Positions 34,472 through 43,167 of a stretch of DNA of 64,000 nt are shown here, piece by piece. Numbering within the stretch: position 1 is the stretch's first letter; each line of letters begins with the position of its first letter. Below the pieces are notes generated by a model. The model made no database searches and had not been told where the DNA came from. It was given only the letters and a program-made list of their open reading frames with translations. The DNA is from Rhodococcus yunnanensis NBRC 103083. Its GTDB lineage: Bacteria > Actinomycetota > Actinomycetes > Mycobacteriales > Mycobacteriaceae. The stretch is taken from NCBI RefSeq assembly GCF_001895005.1, contig NZ_BCXH01000007.1:186001-250000 (forward strand). Direction: 5' to 3'. Both the position numbers and the translations under genes were made by a program.

Positions 34472-35641
34472 ATGACGCGTCTGAAGTTCGGTACGTTTCT
34501 CGCCCCTATCCACACCCCAGGACAGAACCCGACACTGCTGCTTCAGCGCGATCTCGAACTCGTCGAGTACGTCGAGAAGCTGGGCTTCGACGAGGCGTGG
34601 TTCGGCGAACACCACTCGGCAGGCGCCGAGATCTACGCCTCCCCCGAGATCATGATCGCCGCGGCCGGTGAGCGCACAAGCCGCATCAAGCTCGGCACCG
34701 GCGTCACCTCGGTCAGTTACCACAACCCACTGTGGGCAGCCGAGCGTATGGTCCTGCTCGATCACCTGACGCACGGCCGTGTCCTGTTCGGCCTCGGCCC
34801 CGGCTCGCTGCCCACCGACGCCGCGATGCTCGGCCTCTCGCAGATCGACACCCGAGAGTTGTTGGCCGAGAACGCCGACATCATCATGCGTCTGCTGCGC
34901 GGTGAGACCGTCACCGCCAAGACCCGCACGCACGAGCTGTTCGACGCAAAGATCCAGATGGCGCCGTACTCCGACCCGCTGTTCGATGTCGTCGTCGCAG
35001 CGATCGCGTCACCGACCGGCGCACGTCTGGCAGGCAAACTGGGCATCGGCCTGCTGTCCATCGCCGCGACGTTGACTGCCGACGGATTCAGTGCGCTGCA
35101 ACACCATTGGGGCATGCTCGAAGAGTTCGCCGCACAGGCCGGCCGTTCCGACGAGGTGGACCGTGCGGCGTGGCGCCTCGTCGGGCCGTTCCATATCGCC
35201 GAGACCGTCGAGCAGGCGTACGAGGACGTCGAGCACGGCATCGAGTACTGGTTCAACTATCTGCAGCACGTTGCAGCGTTCCCGCAGATGGACGTTCGCG
35301 GCGAGAACAAGAAGGAGATGATCGACTTCATCAACACCTCCGGCATCGGCGTCATCGGCACCGCGGAACAGGCACGCGCGCAGGTGCAACGCCTCGTCGA
35401 CCAGTCCGGCGGATTCGGCACACTGCTGATCCAAGGTCACGACTGGGCGAACCCGCAGGCCACCAAACGTTCCTACGAGCTGTTCGCGCAGGACGTCATG
35501 CCGTACTTCCAAGGACAGGCGCAGCCGATGCTCGACGCGGCGGCCCACGCCGAGGCTGTGCGCGGAGGCCAGGCCGACGAGCATCGCAAGGCAGTCGACC
35601 ATATGACACAGAAGTACAACGCCGAGCTGGGAAGGGTCTAG
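34472..35641 (+). CDS. LLM class flavin-dependent monooxygenase, limonene monooxygenase-like
   Basis: A 389-residue luciferase-like monooxygenase starting at ATG 34472 after TTTGGAG. Blocks RLKFGTFLAPIHTPGQNPTL, GFDEAWFGEHHSAGAEIYASPE, TGVTSVSYHNPLWAAERMVLLDHLT and GPGSLPTDAAMLG are those of limonene 1,2-monooxygenase LimB-type enzymes, which epoxidise monoterpenes using reduced flavin from a reductase. Length also fits. No epoxide hydrolase or flavin reductase is adjacent, so the substrate may be a different alicyclic compound. Followed 4 bp later by the SRPBCC gene. Confidence 0.85.
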   Translation: MTRLKFGTFLAPIHTPGQNPTLLLQRDLELVEYVEKLGFDEAWFGEHHSAGAEIYASPEIMIAAAGERTSRIKLGTGVTSVSYHNPLWAAERMVLLDHLTHGRVLFGLGPGSLPTDAAMLGLSQIDTRELLAENADIIMRLLRGETVTAKTRTHELFDAKIQMAPYSDPLFDVVVAAIASPTGARLAGKLGIGLLSIAATLTADGFSALQHHWGMLEEFAAQAGRSDEVDRAAWRLVGPFHIAETVEQAYEDVEHGIEYWFNYLQHVAAFPQMDVRGENKKEMIDFINTSGIGVIGTAEQARAQVQRLVDQSGGFGTLLIQGHDWANPQATKRSYELFAQDVMPYFQGQAQPMLDAAAHAEAVRGGQADEHRKAVDHMTQKYNAELGRV

Positions 35642-35645
35642 AGAA

Positions 35646-36062
35646 ATGGCAATCGTCTCGCTCCGACAGGAATACCCCCAGTCCCCCGACGCCGTCTGGG
35701 CGGTCGTCGGCGATCCTGCCACTGCAGCCCAGTGGATCCCGTCGCTCGCGTCGTCGCGTCTCGAGGACGACGTCCGTCACGTCGTGTTCACCGACGGCAA
35801 TCCTGCCCGCGAGCGCATTGTCGCTCACAACGACGACAACCGCACGTACACATACGAATACATCGACGGGCCGCTTCCGTTGGCGAAGTACGTCTCGACG
35901 ATCAGGGTCGACGCCGCAGCATCGGGTTCCGTGGTCTCGTGGGATGCGGAATTCACCGCGGCGGGTGAGAACCCGGCAGCGCTGGAGAAGGACCTCGAAG
36001 CAGGCATCGGCGACATCTACCGCGCTGCACTCGACGAGGCCGGGCGTTTGGCACACTTGTAG
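35646..36062 (+). CDS. SRPBCC family protein
   Basis: A 138-residue START/polyketide-cyclase-like protein (N-terminal SLRQEYPQSPDAVWAVVGDPATAAQWIPSL; C-terminal amphipathic helix). Such proteins bind hydrophobic ligands in a deep cavity; some are cyclases or hydrolases. It lies 4 bp after the monooxygenase gene, suggesting it handles the oxidised product. Catalytic activity cannot be read from sequence. Confidence 0.75.
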   Translation: MAIVSLRQEYPQSPDAVWAVVGDPATAAQWIPSLASSRLEDDVRHVVFTDGNPARERIVAHNDDNRTYTYEYIDGPLPLAKYVSTIRVDAAASGSVVSWDAEFTAAGENPAALEKDLEAGIGDIYRAALDEAGRLAHL

Positions 36063-36081
36063 TGTTCAACATGACTGAACA
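36063..36081. promoter_or_regulatory. GTTCAA-N5-CTGAAC operator upstream of thiolase
   Basis: TGTTCAACATGACTGAACA: arms GTTC/GAAC with the same 5-bp spacing as the sites at 34263-34279 and 39082-39098. It starts directly after the SRPBCC stop and lies about 90 bp before the thiolase. It may let the XRE-TetR regulator control a second transcript. Confidence 0.55.
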
Positions 36082-36170
36082 GCTGCTCGGCGATACCCCC
36101 GTTGACTAGCGGTACTACCATCTGGCAAGGTCGCTTTAAACCGAACGATCGTACGAACAGGGAGCGCTGG

Positions 36171-37334
36171 ATGAGTACCGCAGTCATCGTCGACGTCATC
36201 CGAACACCGTCGGGCAAGGGCAAGCCGGGCGGCTCGCTGTCCGGCGTCCACCCGGCCACCTTGCTCGCCGACCTGTTACGCACGCTCGTCGCCAAGCACG
36301 ACCTCGATCCCGCGCTGATCGACGACGTCATCACCGGCTGCGTCACGCAGGCCGGTGAACAGGCGGTCAACATCGGGCGCACCGCCGTGCTGGCTGCCGG
36401 CTTCCCGGAATCGGTCCCCGCCACGACGATCGACCGTCAGTGCGGTTCGAGCCAGCAGGCTGCGACCTTTGCGGCACAGGGCGTTTCCGCAGGTGTATAC
36501 GACATCGTCATCGCGGCAGGCGTCGAATCGATGAGCCGGGCGCCGATGTTCTCGAACGTCGGTGACAAGGACCCTACCGTCGGACCGCTGTCCGCGCGAT
36601 ACCCCGACGGCCTGGTCTCCCAGGGAATCGGAGCCGAACTCATCGCCGCGCGGTGGAAGTTCGATCGCGAACAACTGGACGAGTACGCCGCACGATCGCA
36701 CCGTCTCGCCGCGCAATCGGCAGATCGCGTGCAGCACGATCAGATCGTCCCGGTGTCAGACGCAGTGATCGACGAGACGGTCCGGTCGTCGACCACTGCC
36801 ACCTCGCTGTCCGGCCTGAAGCCGGTGTTCCAGAATTCGGCTCTGTCGGAGCGCTTTCCGGAGATAACGTGGTCCATCACCGCCGGAAATTCCTCGCCGC
36901 TCACCGACGGTGCCTCCGCAGCTCTGATCATGAGCGAGGAGAAGGCCGCGGCACTGGGTCTGACACCGCGCGCACGTTTTCACAGCTTCGCAGTATCGGG
37001 CAGCGACCCGCTACTGATGCTGACCGGGCCGATCCCGGCGACGGAGAAGATACTCGCGCGCAGCGGGCTGACGCTCGACGAGATAGACACCTACGAGGTC
37101 AACGAGGCATTCGCTTCCGTACCGCTGATGTGGCAGAGCCACTTCGACACCGACCCGGCCCGATTGAATCCGGCCGGCGGCGCGATCGCCCTCGGCCACC
37201 CTCTCGGGGCATCGGGTGGACGACTGCTGGCCTCCATGCTGACCTATCTCGAAGCCACCGGTGGCCGGTACGGCTTGCAGACCATGTGCGAGGGCGGCGG
37301 CATGGCCAACGCCACCATCATCGAACGACTGTAG
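36171..37334 (+). CDS. acetyl-CoA C-acyltransferase (thiolase)
   Basis: A 387-residue thiolase. Acyl-accepting Cys in TIDRQCGSSQQA, NEAFAS and the C-terminal GGAIALGHPLGASGGR with the catalytic His are present. ATG at 36171 has GGGAG upstream. It cleaves 3-ketoacyl-CoA thioesters, the last step of a beta-oxidation-like route. It stands 12 bp upstream of the HSDL2-like SDR. Confidence 0.92.
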   Translation: MSTAVIVDVIRTPSGKGKPGGSLSGVHPATLLADLLRTLVAKHDLDPALIDDVITGCVTQAGEQAVNIGRTAVLAAGFPESVPATTIDRQCGSSQQAATFAAQGVSAGVYDIVIAAGVESMSRAPMFSNVGDKDPTVGPLSARYPDGLVSQGIGAELIAARWKFDREQLDEYAARSHRLAAQSADRVQHDQIVPVSDAVIDETVRSSTTATSLSGLKPVFQNSALSERFPEITWSITAGNSSPLTDGASAALIMSEEKAAALGLTPRARFHSFAVSGSDPLLMLTGPIPATEKILARSGLTLDEIDTYEVNEAFASVPLMWQSHFDTDPARLNPAGGAIALGHPLGASGGRLLASMLTYLEATGGRYGLQTMCEGGGMANATIIERL

Positions 37335-37346
37335 GGGGAATCTCCA

Positions 37347-38177
37347 ATGAGCAACACACGTTTCGCCGGGATCACCGCGGTCATGTCCGGCGGAAGCCGA
37401 GGCATCGGCCTCGCCATCGCCACCGAGCTGGCCCGCGGCGGTGCGAATCTCGTTCTGTTGGCCAAGACGGGTGTTCCCGATCCACGGCTACCGGGCACCG
37501 TCCACACCGCTGTCGAGCAGATCGAGAGTGCAGGTGGACGTGCCGTCGGCGTCGTCGGAGATGTCCGCAGCGACGACGATGTCGCGCGTGCGGCGCGCAC
37601 GGCCGCAGACGAATTCGGCGGCATCGACTTCTGCATCAACAACGCGAGCGTGCTCGACCTCTCGAGCACCGAGGACCTGCCGTTGAAGCGTTTCGACCTC
37701 ATCCAGCAGGTCAACGTTCGCGGGACCTTCGCATTGACCCAGGCGTGCCTTCCGCACCTGAAGAAGTCGTCGTCGGCACACGTACTGACGCTGTCGCCGC
37801 CGCTGAACATGTCCGCCGAATGGTTGGGCAAACACCCCGGATACATGCTGGGAAAGTACGGAATGACGCTACTCACACTGGGTTTCGCCGCCGAGTTCGC
37901 AGAGTTCGACATCTCCGCGAACTGCCTGTGGCCGGAGACGACCATAGCGACCGCCGCGGTGCGGAACCTTCTCGGCGGCGAGGACGGAACCGATCACGCG
38001 CGTAGCCCGCAGATCATGGCCGACGCGGCCGCCGCGGTTCTGTCGCACACTCCGGCTCGTCGCACCGGCAGCACACTCATCGACGTCGACGTGTTGCGCG
38101 AAACCGGAGCGACGGATCTGAGCAGTTACGGCGGCACCCCGCCGCTCGACTACGACATCTTCGTCGACCCGCGCTGA
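37347..38177 (+). CDS. HSDL2-like SDR oxidoreductase
   Basis: A 276-residue SDR of the hydroxysteroid-dehydrogenase-like-2 type: GGSRGIG cofactor motif, the family-typical LLAKTGVPDPRLPGTVHTAVEQIESAGG, INNASVLDL, HVLTLSPPLNM and the YMLGKYGM active-site segment. The SCP2 domain of eukaryotic HSDL2 is absent. Likely acts on a CoA ester or alcohol in the cluster. A 6-bp gap separates it from the convergent regulator. Confidence 0.85.
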   Translation: MSNTRFAGITAVMSGGSRGIGLAIATELARGGANLVLLAKTGVPDPRLPGTVHTAVEQIESAGGRAVGVVGDVRSDDDVARAARTAADEFGGIDFCINNASVLDLSSTEDLPLKRFDLIQQVNVRGTFALTQACLPHLKKSSSAHVLTLSPPLNMSAEWLGKHPGYMLGKYGMTLLTLGFAAEFAEFDISANCLWPETTIATAAVRNLLGGEDGTDHARSPQIMADAAAAVLSHTPARRTGSTLIDVDVLRETGATDLSSYGGTPPLDYDIFVDPR

Positions 38178-38183
38178 AAGTCC

Positions 38184-39056
38184 TCAGGCTCGATGGGCGA
38201 CCAGATCGAGGGCGAAGCGGACGTACGCGGCCGCGATCTCCTCGGGCTGCTCGTCGCCGGACGGGTTGTACCACTGTGCAACGGAGACGCACATGTTCAC
38301 CACCGCCCGTGCGGCGTCGTGCGGGCGATCGGTTGCGAACAACCCGAGGTCGACTCCCGTCTGTACTTCGAGGTCGACCATGCGCTGCAGCGAAATTCGT
38401 TTGGACGCGATATCGGAATGACTGCTGCCCTCGAGGCTGCGCATCTCGCTCGTTCCCACGAACGCCAGTTCCTTGCGGTAGCTGTGGTAGAGCGTCAAAC
38501 TCTCCACCAGGCGCGAAAACCTCGCGACATGATCGCTCGGATCGCATTCGTCGCGAGCTGCTTTCGCACGGTGAAGCAGATCCGTCATCGTCAGTTCGAA
38601 CAACGCGACCAACATGGCCTGCTTGCTCGGATAGTAGTGATAGAGGGCGGAGACACTGGAGTTCGCTTCCTCGGCGATGTCGCGAATGGAGCAGCCGTGG
38701 TACCCCTTTCGGACGATGCAGGCAAGGGCAGCGCGCAGCGCGACGTCCATCTCGATGTCCGCGAACTCGCGCCAGTTGCCGTCGGCGAGGTCGTCGCCCG
38801 TACCTCGCGGCGACGGCGAGACAGCAGATCCGGTCGCGAACAGGTCGGCGGGCGAGACACCCAGTGCGGTGGCGATCTCGTGCAGCCGATCGACGCTCAT
38901 CGTCGTACGACCCTTCTCGAGCGCCGTGATGGTCGCGGGGCTGAGTGCAAGGCGCCGTGCAAGTTCACGCAAAGACACCCCGGTCGACATCCTGATCTCG
39001 CGCACGCGTGCGCCGATATGTACCCCCGGGCTGTTCGAGCTGGTCGCGACCGACAT
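38184..39056 (-). CDS. dual-domain XRE-TetR transcriptional regulator
   Basis: A 290-residue protein with two DNA-binding domains. Residues about 13-73 form a Cro/C1-type helix-turn-helix (VREIRMSTGVSLRELARRLALSPATITALEKGRTTMSVDRLHEIATALGV). About 105-152 are a TetR helix-turn-helix (RAALACIVRKGYHGCSIRDIAEEANSSVSALYHYYPSKQAML), followed by a TetR ligand domain. ATG at 39056 is used; the extension to 39116 would cover its own operator. It diverges from enoyl-CoA hydratase. Inverted repeats shared by three promoters of this cluster suggest that it is the local repressor, with a CoA ester as likely inducer. Confidence 0.85.
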   Translation of the reverse strand: MSVATSSNSPGVHIGARVREIRMSTGVSLRELARRLALSPATITALEKGRTTMSVDRLHEIATALGVSPADLFATGSAVSPSPRGTGDDLADGNWREFADIEMDVALRAALACIVRKGYHGCSIRDIAEEANSSVSALYHYYPSKQAMLVALFELTMTDLLHRAKAARDECDPSDHVARFSRLVESLTLYHSYRKELAFVGTSEMRSLEGSSHSDIASKRISLQRMVDLEVQTGVDLGLFATDRPHDAARAVVNMCVSVAQWYNPSGDEQPEEIAAAYVRFALDLVAHRA

Positions 39057-39074
39057 ATGTTCAGCGTAACGGAA

Positions 39075-39105
39075 CGTCACTGTTCGGCTCGTCCGAACGG
39101 TGACG
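39075..39105. promoter_or_regulatory. 31-bp near-perfect palindrome, operator of xre-tetR/echA
   Basis: CGTCAC-T-GTTCGG, 5-bp centre, CCGAAC-G-GTGACG: only one mismatched pair per arm. It occupies the 86-bp gap between the divergent regulator and the hydratase gene. The size is compatible with more than one DNA-binding domain contacting it. Confidence 0.7.
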
Positions 39106-39142
39106 AACGTGTCCACTCAGGCGAATCAGGAAGAGAACACAC

Positions 39143-39907
39143 ATGTCGATCGACACCACGGTGCACTACAGCGTCTCCGACGGAATCGCGCGGATTCACC
39201 TCGACCGACCGAGGGCGTCGAACGCCCTCGACCCCGAACTGGCCGCGGGCTTCGAGGCCGCCGTCGCCGAGGTAGCGGCAGACACCTCGACACGAGTCCT
39301 CGTTTTGTCCGGTGGAGGCAAGAACTTCTGTGCCGGGGGTGACGTGCGGCAGATGGCAGCTGCCTCCGACATGCCCGCGTTCCTGACCGATCTCGCGGGC
39401 ACGGTCCATCGCGCGCTCGTGATGCTCGACTCGCTTCCCGTGCCCGTCGTCGCGGCGGTTCAAGGTTCGGCGGCGGGCGCAGGCCTCGGCCTGGTCCTGG
39501 CTGCCGACTTCGTGGTCGCAGGGACCTCGAGCACGTTCACCGCTGCATATTCGGCCGTCGGACTGTCACCGGACTGCGGTGTCTCCGAACTGCTGCCTCG
39601 GGTGGTCGGAATGCGCCGCGCTGCGCGCATACTGCTCGACGGCAAGGTATTGACCGCCGACGAGGCCCTCGATTGGGACCTGATCACCGACGTCGTCGAC
39701 GACGACGAGATCAACCCACGCGCCGACGACATCGCAGCCAGGCTCGCCCGCGGCACCTTCCCCGCGATCGGGCAGACGCGACGGCTGCTCCGGGCGTCGG
39801 GAACCCGTTCGTATGCCGATCATCTCGACGACGAAGCACTGACCATCGCGAAGGTCAGCACATCGGAAGACGCCGTCACGCGAATCACCAAGTTCGCCGG
39901 TCGCTAA
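39143..39907 (+). CDS. enoyl-CoA hydratase/isomerase family protein
   Basis: A 254-residue crotonase. Oxyanion-hole segments LSGGGKNFCAGGDVRQM and VVAAVQGSAAGAGLGLVLAAD are intact, followed by YSAVGLSPDCGVSELLPRVVG. It hydrates or isomerises an unsaturated CoA ester. With the ligase, thiolase and SDRs it completes a beta-oxidation-like set. Its stop overlaps the convergent DUF4185 gene by 4 nt. Confidence 0.9.
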   Translation: MSIDTTVHYSVSDGIARIHLDRPRASNALDPELAAGFEAAVAEVAADTSTRVLVLSGGGKNFCAGGDVRQMAAASDMPAFLTDLAGTVHRALVMLDSLPVPVVAAVQGSAAGAGLGLVLAADFVVAGTSSTFTAAYSAVGLSPDCGVSELLPRVVGMRRAARILLDGKVLTADEALDWDLITDVVDDDEINPRADDIAARLARGTFPAIGQTRRLLRASGTRSYADHLDDEALTIAKVSTSEDAVTRITKFAGR

Positions 39908-41160
39908 CGCTTCAGAACATCGAGATTCGTCTTCAGTAGCAGCACGTTGTAGTCCGACCACCGGGATGCCGTGAAGTACAGGTCTTTTCCGGAGGTGATC
40001 GGGTGGATGTAGGGCGCGTAGATTCCACCCGAGGACTGCCGTGCGTCGAGCAGGGTCGTCGGCGCGCTCCACGGACCTTCCGGTTTGTCGGCGGTCCTGG
40101 CGAGGATGGTTCTGTCGACCTCGTTGCCGTACAACATGACATAGCGCTGCAGGTACTCGTTCCACGACACCGACAACTCACTGACGGGTTCCTTGACCAC
40201 CGATACGGAGTCGGCGACATTCGTCGACCACGGCGTGGCAGCGTCCTGTGTCGAGTACTCGTATTTCGTCAGATCGAGGATGTTCTCGGGAAGCACGCGG
40301 GAGACGAAAGCCGCACCGAATCGGCCGTTCGGCGTACCGAACTGGTAGATGTAACCGTCGTTGCCGCGAGCGTAGGCGTTCATCTGATACTTGCCGTTGC
40401 TTTCCTCGACCTGCGCGACACCGGGGATCGTCACACCTGCGTTGACGCGGATGGTCGACGGTGACGTCGCCCAGGTCTGCCCGTTGTCGTTCGACACAGC
40501 GATCGCGGAGAAGTTGGTGACCCAGCGCCCCGGCGCACCCCATTCACGCACCGACATGTAATTCATGTACTGGACACCGTCGATGGCGATGGCCGCGGTC
40601 GGGATCGTGGTGTCCTCGACCTTCGGCAGACCGAGGCTCGGGATCACTTCGCTCGCGAATCGGGGTGTGGCCGCCTGCACCACGGCACCCGAGTTCGAGT
40701 CACCGGGAATCGCGGGACCGAACGAGATGCCGTCGGCGAGGTTCGTGTCGTCCGAGCGCAACAGGACATTGCTACGCCACTGTTGGCCGTTCACCGAGCA
40801 GTTGCCGAACGTGTCGCCGAAGGCCATCAATGTCTGGCCCTTGCCGTTGTCCCAGCTGATGCCCAGATCCGTTCCGGAGATGCCGAGTCGGTCGTACGTG
40901 CTGTTCGAACTCTCCGGCCCGGTAACCCACGCGATCGACTGCGTGTTTCCGCCCGAGATGACCGGCAGCGGCCCCTGCGGGCCCCTCGGGTTCTTGCCGT
41001 CGCCGCTTCCCGAGGAGCCGAACAGAGGCGACGACCCAGGCCCGCCGATACCCCCACACGGTTCCGCCGATGCCACAGGTGTCCCGGTGAGTGCTCCGAG
41101 CCCACTGGCCACCAGAGTGAGGACCGCACCCACTGCGATCTGTCGACGTCGTGTGCGCAT
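39904..41160 (-). CDS. secreted DUF4185 domain protein
   Basis: A 418-residue exported protein. ATG at 41160 has GAGGA upstream (a GTG at 41172 is the alternative). Signal peptide MRTRRRQ followed by a hydrophobic stretch and a likely AxA cleavage before EPCGG. The mature part resembles DUF4185, a beta-propeller-like domain of actinobacterial secreted proteins (LMAFGDTFGNC, WRSNVLLRSDD, IYAPYIHPI, YFTASRWSDYNVLLL). The function is not firmly known; relatives resemble glycosidase-like propellers. A 14-bp inverted repeat CATTCG-N2-CGAATG lies upstream at 41256-41269. Confidence 0.82.
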   Translation of the reverse strand: MRTRRRQIAVGAVLTLVASGLGALTGTPVASAEPCGGIGGPGSSPLFGSSGSGDGKNPRGPQGPLPVISGGNTQSIAWVTGPESSNSTYDRLGISGTDLGISWDNGKGQTLMAFGDTFGNCSVNGQQWRSNVLLRSDDTNLADGISFGPAIPGDSNSGAVVQAATPRFASEVIPSLGLPKVEDTTIPTAAIAIDGVQYMNYMSVREWGAPGRWVTNFSAIAVSNDNGQTWATSPSTIRVNAGVTIPGVAQVEESNGKYQMNAYARGNDGYIYQFGTPNGRFGAAFVSRVLPENILDLTKYEYSTQDAATPWSTNVADSVSVVKEPVSELSVSWNEYLQRYVMLYGNEVDRTILARTADKPEGPWSAPTTLLDARQSSGGIYAPYIHPITSGKDLYFTASRWSDYNVLLLKTNLDVLKR

Positions 41161-41379
41161 ACAAGTCCTCACCGGGTCGTGTTACTCGTGTGACTGATGT
41201 GGTGAGTGTTACTGAAATCGACTCGTTGCGCAACAAATCGCTATTGACAAATGCACATTCGTCCGAATGACATCGATGGGATTCGGTATATCATCTGGTG
41301 ACTCTCCAGAAGTCGGACCACGTCGACCCGGTCTCGGGTAGCGAGCAAGAATCAGCGTCGGTGTCCGCGCATCGCCGAT

Positions 41380-42975
41380 TCAGGTCTTGCCCGCCGGTGG
41401 CTCCCGCGGAACGCTGCCGGTGAAGAACAGAGCCGCGATGCCGAGCAGTGCGGCGATCGACAGCGCGGCCCGCAGTCCATCCAGACGCGCGTCCGAATTG
41501 AGTTCGACAATGTTCTCGACGGTCGATTCGTCCAGCGAGGCATCGGTTGCCGCGGCGCGCAGCTGGGTGTCGGACAGGAACGGCACGCCGGCAGACAGTT
41601 CCGTCGTCGCCTGTTCTTTCACTGCTGCGGGAACATCGGGGTTCGCCTGGATCCCCGCGACTATCGATGTGCTCAACGTCGCGATCAGTACCGACCCGAT
41701 CAACGCCGTACCCAGTGACGCACCGAGATTGGTCGCAGTGTTCTGCAACCCGCCTACTTCGGCGCTCTGCGAATCCGGCACTGCCGAGACTGTCACGGCG
41801 CCGAGTTGTGACGCCAGTGCGCCGAGTCCGATGCCCATCAGCAGCATCGGCACCGCGACGATCGCAGCGTTCGCACCCGGATCCATTCCCGCCACGAGCA
41901 CCAGGATCCCCAGAATCATCGCTGTCCATCCCACCCGCACCACGCGCCGAGGGTTGGCGCGCGGCCACACCTTCGGTATTCCCGCGGCGGCGACGAGCAG
42001 GGCAATCGACAACGGCACCAACCGAAGTCCGGTCTGCAGAGCGCTCAGCTCGAGTACCACGGACAGAAACAGCGGCACCGTGAAGAAGACTCCGGCCTGA
42101 ACGGTGAACTGCGCGAAGAACATCGTGAGACCACCGGTGAGTTGCCGGTTGCGCAGGAGGCCTGGATCCACGAGCGGATCACCACCGGTCGCGGCGAGAT
42201 GCGTCTGCCAGCGCAGAAATCCGTACAGCAGCACCGAACCGCCCATGATCAGCCAGATCACCGGCGAGAGCCCAGCGATCTCGGTTGCACCGGGTTTCGG
42301 CTGGACCCATCCCCATTCACCCGAGCGCAGAACGCCGAAAACGATGAGGCCGAGGCTCACCACGGACAATCCCGAGCCCACCAGATCGAGCCTCGCCGTG
42401 GCCGGTGGGACATCGTTGACACGTCGAAGCACGAGCAGAATCATCACGACGATGACGACCTCACCGAAGAATACGTACCGCCACGAGGCGAACGTCGTCA
42501 CTGCCCCGCCTATCAGTGGACCTGCCGCCACCGCCATCGCTCCTGCAGCTGCAACGAGACCGTATGCGGCAGCGCGTCGTTCGGACGGAAAATTCGCCGC
42601 GACGAGGGCGACGATCGCCGGCATGATCAGTGCCGCGCCCACTCCCTCCAGCAACGACCATCCGATCAACAGCACCGCCAGGTTCGGCGCCAGCCCGGTG
42701 GTGAACGATCCGATCCCGTAGATCACGAGTCCGAGACCGAACGCCCGTCGACGCCCCATGATGGTGCCGATCTTGCCACCGGTGATCATCAGAGTCGCCA
42801 TGACCAGTGTGTACAGCGTGATAGCCGTCTGAATGCCTGTGATCGTCGTGTCCAGATCGGCAGCGACCGACGCCATGGACACGTTCATCACCGAACTGTC
42901 CAGAGTCATCACGAACTGACCCGCCGCCAACACCGTCAGGACCAGCGACGAACTGGATTTCGTTGCAGCAGTCAT
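41380..42975 (-). CDS. MFS drug exporter, DHA2 (EmrB/QacA) family
   Basis: A 531-residue proton-coupled exporter with about fourteen membrane segments. Motifs: LDSSVMNVSM in TM1 (D1-type motif), GGKIGTIMGRRRAF (motif A), and an AAGPLIGGAV-type motif C in TM5. A periplasmic loop of about 80 residues near the C-terminus is typical. Function is export of lipophilic or cationic drugs, substrate unknown. A 204-bp gap separates it from the DUF4185 gene. Confidence 0.9.
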   Translation of the reverse strand: MTAATKSSSSLVLTVLAAGQFVMTLDSSVMNVSMASVAADLDTTITGIQTAITLYTLVMATLMITGGKIGTIMGRRRAFGLGLVIYGIGSFTTGLAPNLAVLLIGWSLLEGVGAALIMPAIVALVAANFPSERRAAAYGLVAAAGAMAVAAGPLIGGAVTTFASWRYVFFGEVVIVVMILLVLRRVNDVPPATARLDLVGSGLSVVSLGLIVFGVLRSGEWGWVQPKPGATEIAGLSPVIWLIMGGSVLLYGFLRWQTHLAATGGDPLVDPGLLRNRQLTGGLTMFFAQFTVQAGVFFTVPLFLSVVLELSALQTGLRLVPLSIALLVAAAGIPKVWPRANPRRVVRVGWTAMILGILVLVAGMDPGANAAIVAVPMLLMGIGLGALASQLGAVTVSAVPDSQSAEVGGLQNTATNLGASLGTALIGSVLIATLSTSIVAGIQANPDVPAAVKEQATTELSAGVPFLSDTQLRAAATDASLDESTVENIVELNSDARLDGLRAALSIAALLGIAALFFTGSVPREPPAGKT

Positions 42976-43167
42976 GAACGCACCCGTCCGGCAGCTGTGG
43001 AAAACTCGACTCTGCCGCCCGTCGATCGATCACACATCATCCCTCGAGGGTGACTTGGCGTCGTCGTGAATTCCCCCCGCCACGAATGTGCTCGTACGGC
43101 CCTGCGTCGGCCTTACGATGGAACTCGGTCCACGGGAGTGAACTGCCTTACGGGGAGGGGTGCTCAT

